A DNA stretch of 64,000 nucleotides from assembly GCA_030549775.1 (NCBI GenBank), contig CM060175.1, forward strand, positions 103,150,922-103,214,921. Direction: 5' to 3'. The stretch's first letter is position 1; each line of letters opens with the position of its first letter. The stretch comes from Tamarix chinensis. Its lineage: Eukaryota; Streptophyta; Magnoliopsida; Caryophyllales; Tamaricaceae. The notes below the pieces were generated by a model. It ran no database searches. It was given only the letters and a program-made list of their open reading frames with translations, and was not told where the DNA came from. Both the position numbers and the translations under genes were made by a program. Positions 1 through 12,600 of the stretch are shown in pieces.

Positions 1-114
1 TTCCATAGGGTCCTTGTAACACCCCCAAAATTTACTACTGAAAAATTTCGTTTTATTAAAAGATAATTGCGGAAGCAGATAAATAAAACGTGAACTTTGG
101 GAGTATTACCGCCA

Positions 115-160
115 CACTTAGTACCAGACCGGTTCACTCATACCGTTCCAGTACTAAGTG
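115..160. repeat. Conserved hairpin of the giant-LTR family (copy in B)
   Basis: CACTTAGTACCAG at the left arm pairs with CAGTACTAAGTG at the right arm over a loop of about 20 bases. Copies with nearly the same span occur at 17136-17182 (C), 18033-18077 (A) and 36532-36577 (F), always just inside the TGTTACA-type end. Confidence 0.7.
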
Positions 161-679
161 CTAAGGCTAAAAAAATGAAATACAGCTTGAAAGAAATTCA
201 ACACACACAAATCATAGTAGCACATCAAATTGTTTACAAGAATAAAATCCACCAACGGTGGTTACTTTAACAACGTTAATATTTAAAACCAAGAATTTAA
301 ATGAGAAAGAGAAAAAGCTAACGATACCGAAAAATTCCTTACTCTCCTTCCCGTAACCCACTTGAGTAGCACCTGAAAATACCTGCAAGGGCACTGCCCA
401 TTGAATAGGCAGGGACCCCATAAAGGGAATCCCTAGTACTGAGTAACCCTTTAATACCACACTTAAAGACAGGCCCGCATACGGCACATTATGCAAGCTA
501 CACATATAAATAATGAGAGATGCATACATAACAATAACAAACATAATACTTTATAAGTCACGATCGATACTTTGGGCCTTAAGCCATGTCATAGTGTAAG
601 ATCAATACGTTCGGGCCTTAAGCCATTATTCCATCATCACTCAATCAATATCATATTTTATATCCATGTGAGTGCGAGA

Positions 680-1135
680 ACCCCACTATTATAGCCGGTG
701 GACCGGAAGTCAACACACAGGGCAGAACGCCTCTGACCACTATTATTGCCGGTGGACCGGAAGGTAAACACACAAGGCAGAACGCATCTGACCACTATTA
801 TTTGCCGGTGGACTGGTCTGGCCCCGACTCACATGGTGTTCCACTATAAGTGATTAGTATTTTTCCATAATCTTATTCACATACATAACTAATTTTATTG
901 AGCTCAGGACCCCCACTATTTTAGCCAGTGGACCGGAATATATATGAAATCATCATCCAGGTCACAACGCTCCTGACCACTATTATAACTGGTGGACCGG
1001 TACTCATAATCACATACCAGGGCAGCACGCTCCTGGACCACTATTATATCCGGTGGACCGGTACTCAATATCACATACCAGGGCAACATGCTCCTGGACC
1101 ACTATTATAACTGGTGGACCGGTACTCAATATCAT
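680..1135. repeat. CCGGTGG / CCACTATTAT tandem array in B
   Basis: About seven imperfect units of roughly 50-65 bp. Each carries CCACTATTATNNCCGGTGG followed by ACCGG, and the spacer often includes CAGGGCANNACGCTCCTG. The same array, in either orientation, is present in A, C, D, F and H. Confidence 0.8.
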
Positions 1136-1835
1136 AATCATCTGGGCCCGGCTCATTAATATTCTACTTTCAATAATAGTATCTTTCCTTTTCTTTAATC
1201 AACACATCAACCATATTTATTTGCCTCGAATGGGAGATCGATAACCCGGGACACAAAGGTACACCGGTCGTATCGGTGCATATCAGCTACTCAGTACCCT
1301 TCAACCATGAACCCAAGGACGCAAAGGTACCCTGGTCGTACTGGTGCATAAAGCTAACTCAGTACCCTACCGACAAGGACACCTAATCCATAAGTATGCA
1401 TACCCCCTAACTAGGTCCGTAGATCTAGAAAGAGTAAGATATAGGGCCTGGCTAGGGCACAAAGGCACACCAGCAAATACCAGAATAATCGTGGACTAAA
1501 CCACATCCTTAGGGTAGCGACCCCTAAGGAGTCACCATTCCCGATCTCGAGGTCTTTCACTTTAAGTAATAGTGTCTTAATTAAGGTGATCACGAAAAGC
1601 ACGATAATCCGATACTTATTCACTTTTAATCGTTATGATATCATTAATCATTTCTTATTCAGATGATTATCTAGAAATCACAGAGAGATCATTAAGGCCA
1701 TACTAATTATCAAATACTCTTACTTGGCTAATCAGCATTATTTGAATCATATTATAATGTTCCACAATCTCAAAGACATGTTAGGTGCAAATTACTCATT
1801 TGCCCTTTACTTATATAATTGTTAAGTATCTGTTC

Positions 1836-2680
1836 CTTACTTGACGATTTTCTCCATTACCCTTTAGGTTGCGTAATTACCAAATTACCCTTTGTCCAAT
1901 TTAGATTACCAAATTATTTCATACACTTTTTAGATCACCATTCACCCCTCATAATTACTACACTTATCATATTTCCCATTTGGTTGGTTATATTACCAAA
2001 TCGCCCTTCTCCTTTGTTATAATTACAAAACTGCCCTCAAGTTGGATAAATTACTAAATTACCCTCCTTCATTATCATGATTACTATTTTACCCCTTTAG
2101 TTGGTTAAATAGTTATCACTTTACTCTTTAATCGGCTAAATTACCAAATTGCCCCTTCAATTAGATAAATTACCAAATTGCCCTTCTCCAGTCATAATTT
2201 AATTACTAAATTATCTTTCATCGTTATCATAATTACCAAGTTACCCCTATTCCCAAGTTTACCATAAATATCTTCTTAACTTCAAAATTACCCTTTTACC
2301 CCTTACTTTCAAATTACCATAATATCCTTTTATTTACAAAATTATCACAATACCCTTTTATTTATAAAATTACCATAACACTCCTTTTACTTTACAAATT
2401 ACTATTTTACCCTTTTACATCCAAAGTTACCATTTTTATTTTACCCTTACAAAATTACCATTTTGCCCTTCTTTTCCAAAATTACCATTTTACCCTTTAC
2501 TTATAAATTATCACTTCACCATTCACTTATAAAATTTACCATATTACCCTTTTACTTATGAAATGACTATTTTGCCCCTCTACCTCCAAAATTACCATAT
2601 TAACCCTTTTACTTATAAAATTACCGAAATACCCTTTTCACTTATAAAACTTCCATTCAACCCCTTTATTCACCATTTTT
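1836..2680. repeat. Degenerate AAATTACC / TTTTACCC short-unit array in B
   Basis: A long run of imperfect units of about 17-25 bp built on AAATTACCATTTTACCC. The reverse-complement version occurs in element C at about 14760-15140 (GGTAATTTGGTAATTT units). The short reading frames here do not look coding. Confidence 0.75.
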
Positions 2681-3279
2681 ATGAATTTACTAACACTACA
2701 TAAAATAATGATATTAATACTTCATTTTTATCATCTAAGGCCACCAACTTGTCATTATTCTACATAATACTCATTAGCAACTACATACATTGATTCACAT
2801 ACCTCATAAGCTTAATTACTAAAATACCCTTAGACAATAACATTATTCATGCATTAGCAACATGATACATCATAAACAAGTATTTAACATTTCCATCCAT
2901 AATCAAACTCCTTCCTTAATTAACATACCTACATATGGCACAAAAGTCATCATGTTTTTCCTTTTTATCAAACAATATAAGAAACCATATACATATCGTG
3001 CTAAGCATACAAACTATGCATAAAATCATACTAAACCCTTAATGTGCTAGCATACATTTTTCCATAGATTTAAGGGAGGATTAACGGTTACCCTAATCCC
3101 GCAAAATATCAAATCTTACCAAGTATAATTAGCAACTCAACACCTAAAAATAATATCCATCATAATTATGTTAGAAATAAGAATCCAAGCATAAAACTTT
3201 ATAAAATTTAATTAATAAAACACTTAACATAAAATACCATTATACCTTAAAAATTAGCTAAATAATTTTCAAAATAAAG

Positions 3280-4490
3280 GGGGGGGGGGCTCACGCTGCA
3301 TGAGCAGCGTGAGTTTCATGCAGAAAAGAGAGGGGAAAAGGCTCGAAGAGGGGTGAAGGGAGCAAAATCCATTATTTTCGGGTTAGGGTATTTAGGCTAG
3401 AAAAGAAGGTGGTTGGGGGAGGTTTCAAGGCAGGGGAATGGTGCAGAAGTGAAGAGGGGTTGTAGGTGCAGGCTAAGGGTGGTTTCACGGCGGCTCAAGG
3501 CGGCGAAGTTGGCTGCCAAGATGGGTCGAGGGAAAAGGGTTGTGAAGGAAGGAAAATGAGAGGGGAAAATGGAGGGGTGCAAGGGTTGGTTTCGGCCAAC
3601 TAAGGCATGGCGGTTGTAGAGTGTCGAACGGTGGGTTGGGTGGCGGCAGAGGTGGTCGGACGGCGGCGGAAGTGGCGGTTGCAGGCGACTCGGTGGTAAG
3701 GGGGAAAACTGGGGAGAAAAAAGAAGAGGGGTCGAGAAGGGAGGGAGTGTAGGGCTCGAGGGGCGGCGTGGTGGTGCAGGGTGGTAGTAGGTGGTGGCAG
3801 AAGGCGGCGCAGGGGCTGGGCGAGGTGGTGCGGGCGGCGGTGATAAAAAAACGTGGAGGAGAATGGAGGGAGAAGGAAGGAGAGAAAATGGAGCTCGGGG
3901 AAGGAGAAGGGCTCGAAAATGAGGGGAATGGAGGGCTGGGGAGATGGAGAAAAAGAAGAGGGAGAAGAGAGGGGCAGGGATGGCCGACGATCGGCGCTGC
4001 AGGTGGCAGGTGGTGGTTGGGTGGCAGGGGAAGACGGGGAAGAAGAAGGAAAGAAACAGGGGCACGCGGCTAGGGATGCAGGGGTTGGTTGGGTTCGAAT
4101 GAGGAAAGAAAATGACGGGGGAGAGAGGAAGAGAGAGGGAAGGGAGGTAGGTGGTGGCCGGGTTGCAGGCGGCGGCGTGCTCGTCGTGCGCAGGCTGTCA
4201 GGCGTGGGAGAAGAAGGGAAGGAGAAGAAGAAAGGGACTGGCGGGCGGCTGGACCGGCGCAGGAAAAGGAGGGAGTCGGCCGGTCCAGGGGAAAATAAGG
4301 AGGCATTTGGGCTGGTGTGCTGGGCGGCGTGCGCGAGGGAGAAGAGGAAGGAGGCGGGCCGAAGGCCCAGTGCGCAGGGGAGGGCTGGCCTGGCGAGGCA
4401 GCCCGAGGGAAAAGGAAAAAAAAAGAAAAAGAAAAGAAGAAAGAGGAAAAAAGGGAAAAAGGGCAAAAAAGGGAATGGAAAAATAGGAAA
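3280..4490. repeat. Polypurine block of element B
   Basis: A G-rich and A-rich, almost pyrimidine-free stretch on the + strand, beginning with a G homopolymer near 3280. It gives overlapping low-complexity reading frames on both strands (Pro/Ser-rich on one, Gly/Arg/Lys-rich on the other) that show no domain. The same block, as polypyrimidine on the + strand, occurs about 200-325 bp from the TGTAAT end of C, E and F. Confidence 0.75.
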
Positions 4491-4806
4491 AGTAATTTAA
4501 TTTAATTTATGAAATCATAAAATATAATATTCTTGGTAAATTATTTAATTTAATAATTTAATTTATTATAATCTAATATTTTAGTTTAAAAAAGATAATG
4601 TTGGTAAAATATTAGTTTAGAAAATTATTTAAATAAAATAATATGATAAATAGCAAAATATTTTTTTAATTTATTAAATACTCTTATCCAAATTTACATA
4701 CTCTAAAATCCATACAATAATTAAAATAAATAATATTAAAGCAATTTTATTCAAAATAAAAGTAATTTATTAAAATATAAGTTTTCGAAAATTTTGGGGT
4801 ATTACA

Positions 4807-6782
4807 GTCCTCCAAAAGTGACTAAGGAATTTGGAGTCCCTATCAGATACTATACTTCGAGGAATGCCATGGAGTTTGACAACTTCCTTGAAGTATAGTT
4901 CGCCCACTTTCAAGGCATCATCAGTTTTATTACAAGCTACAAAATGTACCATTTTAGAGAATCTATCTACTACTACCATGATGCTATCTTTTCTCCTTTG
5001 CGTCTTTGGCAAACCCACAATAAAATCCATACTGACACTTTCCCATGGAGCATCCGGAACTGGCAATGGAGTGTAGAGACCCTTAGTGAAGTGTCCCCTA
5101 GCCTTTTGACAAGTAGCACATCTCTGAACAACATGAGTAACATCCTTGATCATTCTAGGCCAATAGAAGGGCTCGCTTAAAATATCAAGGGTCTTTTGGA
5201 TCCCAAAATGTCCGGCCAATCCCCCACTATGGACTTCTCTCACCAACAACTCCCTTACTCCACTCTTCGGAACACACAACTTGTTACCCTTAAAGAGGTA
5301 ACCATATTGCCATACAAACTCCTTAGTAGGACTTCCCATCTCACTAGCAAAGTCGGGATCAGCTTTGTAACACTCCTTGAGTTGTTCAAAACCCAAGATC
5401 TTTGCATCCACCATGGAAAGCAAGTAGTTTCGATGAGACAATGTGTCAGCCACAACATTACTCTTGCCATCTTTGTACTTGGAACTGAAAGTAAATGATT
5501 GGAGAAACTCCACCCATTTAGCATGCATCTTGTTGAGCTTTTGCTGCCCATGTATGGATTTTAGAGCCTCATGATCAGAATGAAGAACGAATAGTTTTGG
5601 TCTAAGGTAGTGAGACCAATGATCAAGCGCTCTAACTATGGCATAAAACTCACGATCATAAGTGGAATAGTTCATCTTTGCCCCATTCAACTTCTCACTA
5701 AAGTAACTCACAAGCTTCTTTTCTTGTATCAAAACAACACCTATCCCTATCCCACTCGCACCACACTCCACCTCAAACACTTTGTTGAAATATGGAAGCA
5801 CAAGTATAGGAGCATTGCAAAGAAGAGATTTGACCTTCTCAAAGGCCTTTTGTGCCTCTTCAGTCCACTCAAAACTACCTTTCTTCGTTAGTTGTGTGAT
5901 TGGAGCCATGATGGTTGAGAAGTTCTTAATGAACCGCCTATAGAAGGAGGCTAGTCCATGAAAACTTCTAACTTCGTGCACATTGGTTGGAGCCAACCAT
6001 GATTGAGCTGCCTTCACCTTTTCTGGATCTACATGAACGCCCTCTCCCGTTACAATGTATCCTAAAAATACAACACTAGGAGTCATGAATACACATTTCT
6101 CAAGCTTACCATACAACTTCACCTCCCTCAAATTTTCAAACAACCTCCTTAAATGAATTACATGATCTTCATTGTTTTTACTATACACAAGAATGTCATC
6201 TAAGTAAACAACAATAAAATCATTCAAAAAAAGACGGAGGACTTCATTCATCAATCTCATGAAGGAGCTTGGTGTGTTGCAAAGCCCAAATGGCATCACC
6301 AACCACTCATACAACCCTTGCTTTGTTTTGAAAGCCGTTTTCCATTCATCCCCCTCTCGAATTCTCATTTGATGGTAGCCACTCCTTAAGTCTATTTTGG
6401 AAAAGACTAAGGCACCACTCAACTCATCTAACATATCTTGCAAACGAGGCATAGGGAAACGGTATTTGACCGTTATATTGTTAATGGAACGGCTATCAAC
6501 ACACATCCTCCAAGTACCATCTTTCTTAGGTACTAAGAGTGCAGGAACGACGCAAGGACTAAGGCTCTCCCTCACATAGCCTCTTTTGATCAGCTCATTC
6601 ACTTGCCTCTCAAGTTCCTTACTCTCTTCCTGGTTACACCTATAGGCAGCCTTATTGGGCAAAGGTGCTCCTGGAATCAAGTCAATGGCGTGCTCAATGC
6701 CTTTAATTGGAGGTAGGCCTTTGGGCAAGTCATTGGGGAACACATCTTTGTACTCTTCTAATAACTCATTTAATAGGGATCA
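4807..6782 (-). pseudogene. Gypsy pol: reverse transcriptase, RNase H, partial integrase
   Basis: One long frame (about 645 native codons from 6743; a frame-matched TGA lies just upstream near 6783) carries the RT core. The first catalytic Asp is in FSKIDLRSGYHQ (about residue 118) and the active site is YLDD (about 180-183). RNase H follows at about 320-440. Its usual first Asp is replaced by Gly in VECGASG (about residue 328), which should disable it, while Asp about 390 and Asp about 433 remain. The integrase has an HHCC zinc finger (His 505, His 512, Cys 542, Cys 545) and the first two Asp of the DDE triad (about 573 and 634). The frame then runs into the end of element B, so the catalytic Glu is not in view. 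Compared with the gag and protease frames this frame is shifted, so a gag-pol fusion could not be made without frameshifting. Confidence 0.9.
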
Positions 6783-6870
6783 GTGATTACAAGTAGTACT
6801 ATTATTATCTTTGGTTCTCACAACCAAAGCATACCCTCCCCCATTTTCTTACTCTATTCTTTTAAACTCA

Positions 6871-7365
6871 TTACAAGTTACAAGTTACAAGATAGTTGCT
6901 TTTCTCTTTTTCTTTCTTAGCAACTTTGGGCGGTAAAGGAAATAATCTAACTCTTCTACCTTCTTTAGTTGTTACAATATAAACATTAGATCTACCTTTA
7001 TGCTCCGAGTCATGATCAAATTGCCATGGTCTTCCAAGCAGCAAGTGACATGCATCCATAGGCAGTATGTGACACCACCTTTCATCTTCAAACCCTCCAA
7101 TGGAATAAGAAACCAAAGCTTGCTTCTTCACTCTTACTCCCACACCATCATTCAACCAATTCAGCTTGTAAGGCTCATCGTGATCCCTAGTGGTAAGTTT
7201 CAACTTACTCACGACTTCATTAGAGATCACATCAGTTTGTGCTCCACCATCAACAATCACATTGCAAGTTTTCTCACCAATCTTACACCTAGTATGGAAT
7301 AGATTGTTTCTTTGCCTTTCATCATTTTCTAATTCACTAAACAAAATTTTGTGAACCACCATCAT
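6871..7365 (-). pseudogene. Gypsy retroviral-type aspartic protease region
   Basis: A frame of 164 codons lying between gag and RT. It holds an aspartic protease core, VIVDGGAQTDVIS (Asp-Gly-Gly at about residues 37-40), the DGG variant common in plant gypsy proteins, followed by the hydrophobic strand around HLLLGRPWQFD near residue 110. It is in the same frame as the zinc-knuckle part of gag, separated by an in-frame TAA at about 7447. The linker between is acidic (EEDNEEEELDE). RT lies in another frame downstream. Confidence 0.8.
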
Positions 7366-7446
7366 ATTAAGCTCGCTTTCTGGTGGGATCTCATCAAGCT
7401 CTTCTTCTTCGTTATCTTCTTCTAGAGTAATGAAATTATAAAGCTT

Positions 7447-8452
7447 TTATTCCTCATCAAACATGGCATATTGAGCGGCTGTCATCAGATTTTTGCTAGG
7501 ACACTCCGACGCCATATGTCCTCTACCATGACATTTAAAACACCTTCTCCTAGTAGCAAGTTCACTAGGTGAAATTACAGCCTTGTCCTTCCCTTTATCA
7601 AATTTTGAACTAGAAGAGAAAGATTTGTTTTGAAAAGTACCTCCTGACTTGTTTTGAAACGTACCCCCCTTAAAGTAAGATGGAGTAAATTTCACGGGAC
7701 TTTTGAAAGAAGTATTTTTGGGATTCTCCTATTTCAAGTGAGACTCATATCTAATAGCCAGTTTACAAACATCACTAAAAGTGGTGTAGTGAGTTACCTC
7801 CACCTGTTGGTTAATCCCCTTAGAAAGACCCTTAACAAAATGAGCAATTTTGAAGGTCTCCTTTTCTTGCAAATCACAAACCACACACAACTTCTCAAAT
7901 TCTTTAATGTAATCTTCCACGCTCATATTTTCTTGGAAAAGATGGGTCAATTTTAAGTATTTCTCCTGTTCGTACTCCTTATTCACCCATTTATCCCTCA
8001 TCTTTTTTTTCAACTTATCCCATGAGTTTATTCTTTCTTTTCCCTCTCTCCTCCTATTCACCTTGAGGTTTTCATACCATAGGGCAGCGAGTTTAGTGAG
8101 TTTGAGGATAGCTAGTTTGAACTTCTTCCTGTCATCAAACCCCTTATACTCAAACACAATTTCTATTTGTCTTACCCAATATAGAAAAGCCTCGCTATCA
8201 TGCCCCCCATCAAATTCAGGTAGGTCAATCTTTAATCCCCCTATCTTCATCAAATTGTCTAAAATTGCTACCGCTACTTTCTTCCTCATTCTCCAACTCG
8301 TTCAGTTTCCTAGTGGTTTTCAAAACCATTTCGGTTATTGCATCCATTCTAGTATTTTGGCTCACCCTATCCTCCTCTGATTTTTTCTCCATCTTCTCTA
8401 ATTTTTGAGCGATAACCTGTAACATCTTAGCAACCTCCTCACCACCAGCCAT
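7447..8452 (-). pseudogene. Gypsy gag (capsid and zinc knuckle), broken
   Basis: Translation from 8452 (ATG) gives a coiled-coil-like start (EKMEKKSEED) for 76 codons and then shifts frame between about 8289 and 8225. The next frame (8289-7729) is a retrotransposon capsid domain (LPEFDGGHDSEAFLYWVRQIE, then ALWYENL and the YIKEFEKLC region). It stops at TAG 7729-7731 and continues in frame to 7447 with a CCHC knuckle, CFKCHGRGHMASEC, typical of nucleocapsid. One frameshift plus internal stops make it a pseudogene. A second family of gag, similar in the FYWV and KKKMRDKW regions, is at 22051-24720. Confidence 0.85.
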
Positions 8453-8900
8453 GACTTTTCACTATTTTGCTAGGTTATTACAAGTACAATAGATATTCAG
8501 CCGAAACTAAACAAAAATGAAAATGGACTTGAGACTCTCAAAGGCTTAAAGATTGTCAAAATTCAGGAAAATTTAAGAAATTTCAAAAAAATAAACTCCT
8601 CAAAAGTTGTTCGGATGAAGGAGAAATCTTCAGTTGAAATCTGATGCGCTAGATTTGCTTCGTGTTTGCACAGTTCACGGAAAACTGCCCAGTTTAATAG
8701 AAAAAAAGTTTCCAAAAATTCTGAAATTAAATATGAGTATTCTAAACAGAAAAATACCTAGATTCAAAAAAAAGAATCGATTGATTTGGATTTTTGAGGG
8801 CTGAGATATCGCTCTTCAAAGTTGACTGAAAAACCAGAAGAATTCCTGCGGTTTTCTTTCTCAACAAAAACATGATCTTCCTTGAACCTCCACGCCAAAG

Positions 8901-8911
8901 ATTTGATACCA
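8901..8911 (-). other. Primer-binding site of the gypsy element
   Basis: On the minus strand TGGTATCAAAT follows the LTR end by two bases. It resembles the 3' end complement of initiator tRNA-Met (TGGTATCAGAGC) and fixes the LTR boundary at 8914. Confidence 0.65.
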
Positions 8912-8913
8912 AA

Positions 8914-9722
8914 TGATGTATTTCTCAAAACACCCTCTTAGATCACAAAGTTAATTTTAGTCTCAAGAAGGAATACTCAAATTTGGACAGAAAGTAATTA
9001 GCAATAAAATAACGAAAATGAACCAAAACTCAAGAACACACTCAAAGTTCTAGGATCTTAGACAAGAACTCATGACAAACTCAAAGCTCACCCTAATCTT
9101 ATAACTCAAGACAAACTCAAAGCTATAAGAAAATAATCTTTAACTCGAGACAAACTCAAAGCAAAGAGAAAACCATAAGGTATATTGTGAATAATCAGGA
9201 ATTATTATTCCTCTCTTCAAACTTGTATTTATGGAAAATATCATACAGCAAAAGAAAGCCAATGGTTTGGCTAAATAATAGCCCCAAAACCGTTGAGCTA
9301 TAACAGCTAAGAATTAAATATATGCCCCCCTTTTAACTCCCCTCATTAAGGCATCAAATGCTTCTTAATGAATAGAAATGAAACAACAGCAATTCCTTAA
9401 TCTGGAGCACCTTTTGCCTCCCTTCTTAATGGGATAAAATATCCATTTGAAAGAGCTACATTATTTATTATAATAATAAAAACACAAAAATAAAAATAAA
9501 CAAGACTAAAATAACCACGGATCTCCTTGGGCTTCTACTTGCTTGGTCTTTACTGAATAAGGCTTTAATCACACGCCCAGGTAAGACATGTAACAGATTC
9601 TGACTTGTGAGCAAATGGGGAAAACCCAAGGGCTTCCAAAACAAGTGCCACAGGTTCATGGGCCAATTTTGACTTTGGATCACTTTCTTATTAAACCTAT
9701 CCTAAACTATATTATTTTTTCA
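8914..9722 (-). repeat. 5' LTR of the gypsy element
   Basis: An 809-bp unit with TG...CA ends (on the + strand TGATGTATTT at 8914 and TTTTTTCA ending at 9722). It lies directly between the primer-binding site and sequence of element A. The partner LTR is outside the window, so the boundary at 9722 rests on the TG/CA rule and the change of sequence character; the 5-bp target duplication should be GGTTA (9723-9727). The stretch 8453-8913 is the untranslated leader between LTR and gag. Confidence 0.65.
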
Positions 9723-9781
9723 GGTTATTTTTCCTACCTAATACCCTAATCTATCCAAACTAAACTTAAAAACTAATATAT

Positions 9782-10975
9782 ATGCATATATATATCCCAC
9801 CATTTTTATCCCCTAATCTACCCTTACCATGCCTCAAAATCCCTCCCCCAAACACTCTCCCCAAATCCCTCCCCTCTCATGCTACACACCCATCACATTT
9901 TGCTAAATCATACCCCATCACCGTCACTCTCACTCCACTCACCCTATATGTAAATACATACATACGCACACAACACCAACGACCCTCGGCCATTCAAACC
10001 ATCACACCACTTAACGTTCTCTTCTTTTTTTCATGGAACCATCTAGTCTCCTCCCCCCCTCTCTTTTCTTGTTCGATTTTCCTAGCCCAAGCAGGCGCCA
10101 CGCACACACCCCTACCCTATGCGCACAACCATTTTTTTGCACCACCAACCCTCTACACTCTTCCCCAATTTCCCTTCCCTACTCATTCCCTCTCAATTCC
10201 ATTTGGTTTTATTTCCTCTTGAAATAACACACAATACCATCCCCTGCCCTTGTCCATTTAAGCAACCCTTGAGCCTTTCTTTCCTCTTCTTCATACCCCT
10301 TCATTTTTGTGTGTCACCCAACCTTTCCCAACCATCCATCTCCCTTCCCTATCTCCTTTCTACCTACACGAACCCAACAACCATCACCTTAAATGACTCC
10401 CCTTCCCATTCTCCTTCTTCTCTTTTCTTCCTTCCTTCTCCTCCCCTATGAAGATAACCTCTAGAGTACCTCACCATTCCACTGGTCATTTCTATCGCAG
10501 CCAACCACCACCCTCTTCAACCCTCTCTACTACTGCCTTCCTTTCCCTCCTTCCTACACTGCACTAGCCAAGGCATCCTCTACACAACTCCCCCTAGCAC
10601 CTCCACCACTTCGCAACCATCATATCAACACCAACAACCCACATCTACACCATCACCACCTTGCATGCACCACCAGTCCACCTCCAGTTGTGCATCCCCA
10701 CCCTACACAGCACCACCACAACCTCCTACACCAGCTCCCTTGTAGCCATGCATCACCTTCCTCCTTCCCTCCTCTTCTTCTTGCGTGCCCCAACCACTAC
10801 CTTACTATCAACCTCCAACCGAGCCACCCCTCCAATCACCACCATCTCCTACTGACAGCACCAACAATCACCACCATCTCTACCACCCCTACCTTCCCCT
10901 TCCACCAAAGCCATCACCAATAACCAAGCCGACAGTCCAACCTCCTCATGAGCTGCTTACGTTGCCCATGTAGCA
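9782..10975. repeat. Polypyrimidine block of element A
   Basis: C and T make up nearly all of the + strand here. Several overlapping frames give Pro/Ser/Thr/His-rich peptides with no domain, and they appear to be by-products of base composition. Confidence 0.7.
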
Positions 10976-12144
10976 TGAGAGGAAGTGTTTTTGTCTTTTA
11001 TAATTTTTGGTACCTATTATTAATAAGTGAGGGTATTTAAAAAATATAGATATTTTATTATTGTAATTATTATATTATTCGATAAATATTAATTTGGTAA
11101 TTTTGGTATTATTTTTAGGTACAAAAGTTGATTAGTAGAATCTTGTAGTATTCAGTAGGATACCTCCATTTTATATTTTTGTTTGAATTCAGGTAAATTT
11201 TATACCGAATATTGTAGTATTCAGTAGGATACCTCTATTTTACATTTTTGTTTGAATTCAGGTAAATGTTATACCCTACTAAAATGTCAGACATCGCATG
11301 ATAACACTTAAAGGTTTTGATGTATAAATTGTGTAAAGTATGTTTTCCATATTGTAACTTTTATTCCTTACTAAAATGGTAAATTTTGCACGATAGTACA
11401 TTAGGGTTTTTGCGTCTGAAATATGTTAAGCATGATTCGCTACATTAAAATTATGTATTATCTACTATATCCTAAAAATTGGTAAAAAGAGCATGTTATC
11501 ATATATAACATATTTTGGGTACAAAAGTATGACAAAATGATTATTATTATAATGTTTAACATGTACATGGGAAATGATAGTATGATCATGTTAGATAAAT
11601 TTATGGAATAATAATAATGGATGTGTGCTCTAGAGGCAATTTGGTCATTTTATGTGTATTAAGTTTTTACCATGATAGGCATGTCTAATATGTATTATAT
11701 GTTGTTAAGCATGAGATTATATTATCTTAGGGGTTTGGTCATTTTGGTATGCACGTTAGGGTTTTATATGCAAATTCTTAAACAATGACAAAATGGTCAT
11801 TTAACTTATCTAGTAATTTAAATTAAACGATAAATAATTTTATTATTATGTTTTAGCCTTTCATGATAAACCTGTAACTAAAATAGTTTTGGTAATTAAA
11901 GAGGATGGAAATGTGGTAATTATGACCTTAAGGACATTTTGGTCATTTTCAACCTAATGCACCCAAATGTAAAATATTAAGCAAAGGTCGGTCTCGAGAA
12001 TTATGTGATTGGTTTATGTGTTTATCAATTTTAAGACCTACAAATTGAATGAGACTTTTAAGATAACCTCGTATTAACAACACTGCATAGGATACGAATC
12101 ATTTAAAGTGAAAGATCACGTGAATTAGGTCGAGGTTTTGGTTC

Positions 12145-12600
12145 CATTTTACCAGACAATAATAGTGGCTCAGGTGTGTTTTCCTTGAGAGGTGCTTTAA
12201 ACTATTCCACCGGACGATAATAGTGTCTCAGGTGTCATTCTCAATAGGTGTTGGATCCGTTCCATCGGATTAAGAACAATGGGGACCTACACTCAACATG
12301 AATAAGAATACAGTTGAGATACTTAACTAAAGTATAAGGCATTAATCATGTAAAGTGGAAGATTACGCGAGTTAAGATCGAGGTGTTGAGTCTATTCCAC
12401 TGGATGATAATAGTGGCTTAGGTGTATTGTCTCTGAGAGGCGCTTTAGACCATTCCACCGATGTAAAAATAGTAGTTCAAGTGCATTTTTCCATGAGAGG
12501 TGTTGGTTCTGTTCCATCGGATGATAATAGTGGCTCAAATGTGTTGTCCCTGAGAGTTAATTCGGATTGTTCCATCGGTTTAAGAATAATGAAGCCCTTG
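12145..12600. repeat. CCGGTGG-type array in element A
   Basis: About seven diverged units with the core TTCCACCGGANGATAATAGTGG, the reverse complement of the array in B. Confidence 0.7.

Larger units (their letters stand above)
15..4806 (-). mobile_element. Element B: 4.8-kb non-coding LTR-like unit (probable solo LTR)
   Basis: The unit begins TGTAACACCCCC and ends GGGGTATTACA. It is flanked by an exact 5-bp duplication GTCCT (10-14 and 4807-4811), and removing the unit plus one GTCCT restores the integrase frame of the host gypsy element. TG...CA ends with a 5-bp duplication are the signature of integrase-mediated LTR-element insertion. There is no internal direct repeat and no gag or pol, so a solo LTR is the simplest reading. 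Relative to C and F it lies in the opposite orientation: hairpin at the left, purine block and AT-rich end at the right. Confidence 0.85.
1..9722 (-). mobile_element. Ty3/gypsy LTR retrotransposon, 5' part, interrupted by element B
   Basis: The element reads right to left: LTR (8914-9722), primer-binding site (about 8901-8911), gag (about 8452-7447), protease (7365-6871), then reverse transcriptase, RNase H and integrase (about 6782-4807). The order RT-RNase H-integrase is that of Ty3/gypsy. The integrase is broken at 4806/4807 by element B, and positions 1-14 continue the same integrase frame, so the 3' part and second LTR lie beyond the left edge. The gag and RT style suggests a plant chromovirus; the clade is not certain. 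Frameshifts and stops make this copy inactive. Confidence 0.9.

Noticed and set aside
680..1135. A CRISPR-like array
   Set aside because: Units are imperfect, spacers are themselves related, and it is plant DNA within a retroelement LTR.
3397..4505. Long reading frames of 200-288 codons in the purine block of element B
   Set aside because: They overlap in several frames on both strands, are low-complexity (Pro/Ser or Gly/Lys/Arg) and follow base skew; the same happens in the other copies of the block without a shared protein.
9782..10973. Pro/Ser/Thr-rich frames that could be taken for extensin-like genes
   Set aside because: They lie in the polypyrimidine block of element A, change frame freely and lack a signal peptide or regular SPPPP units.
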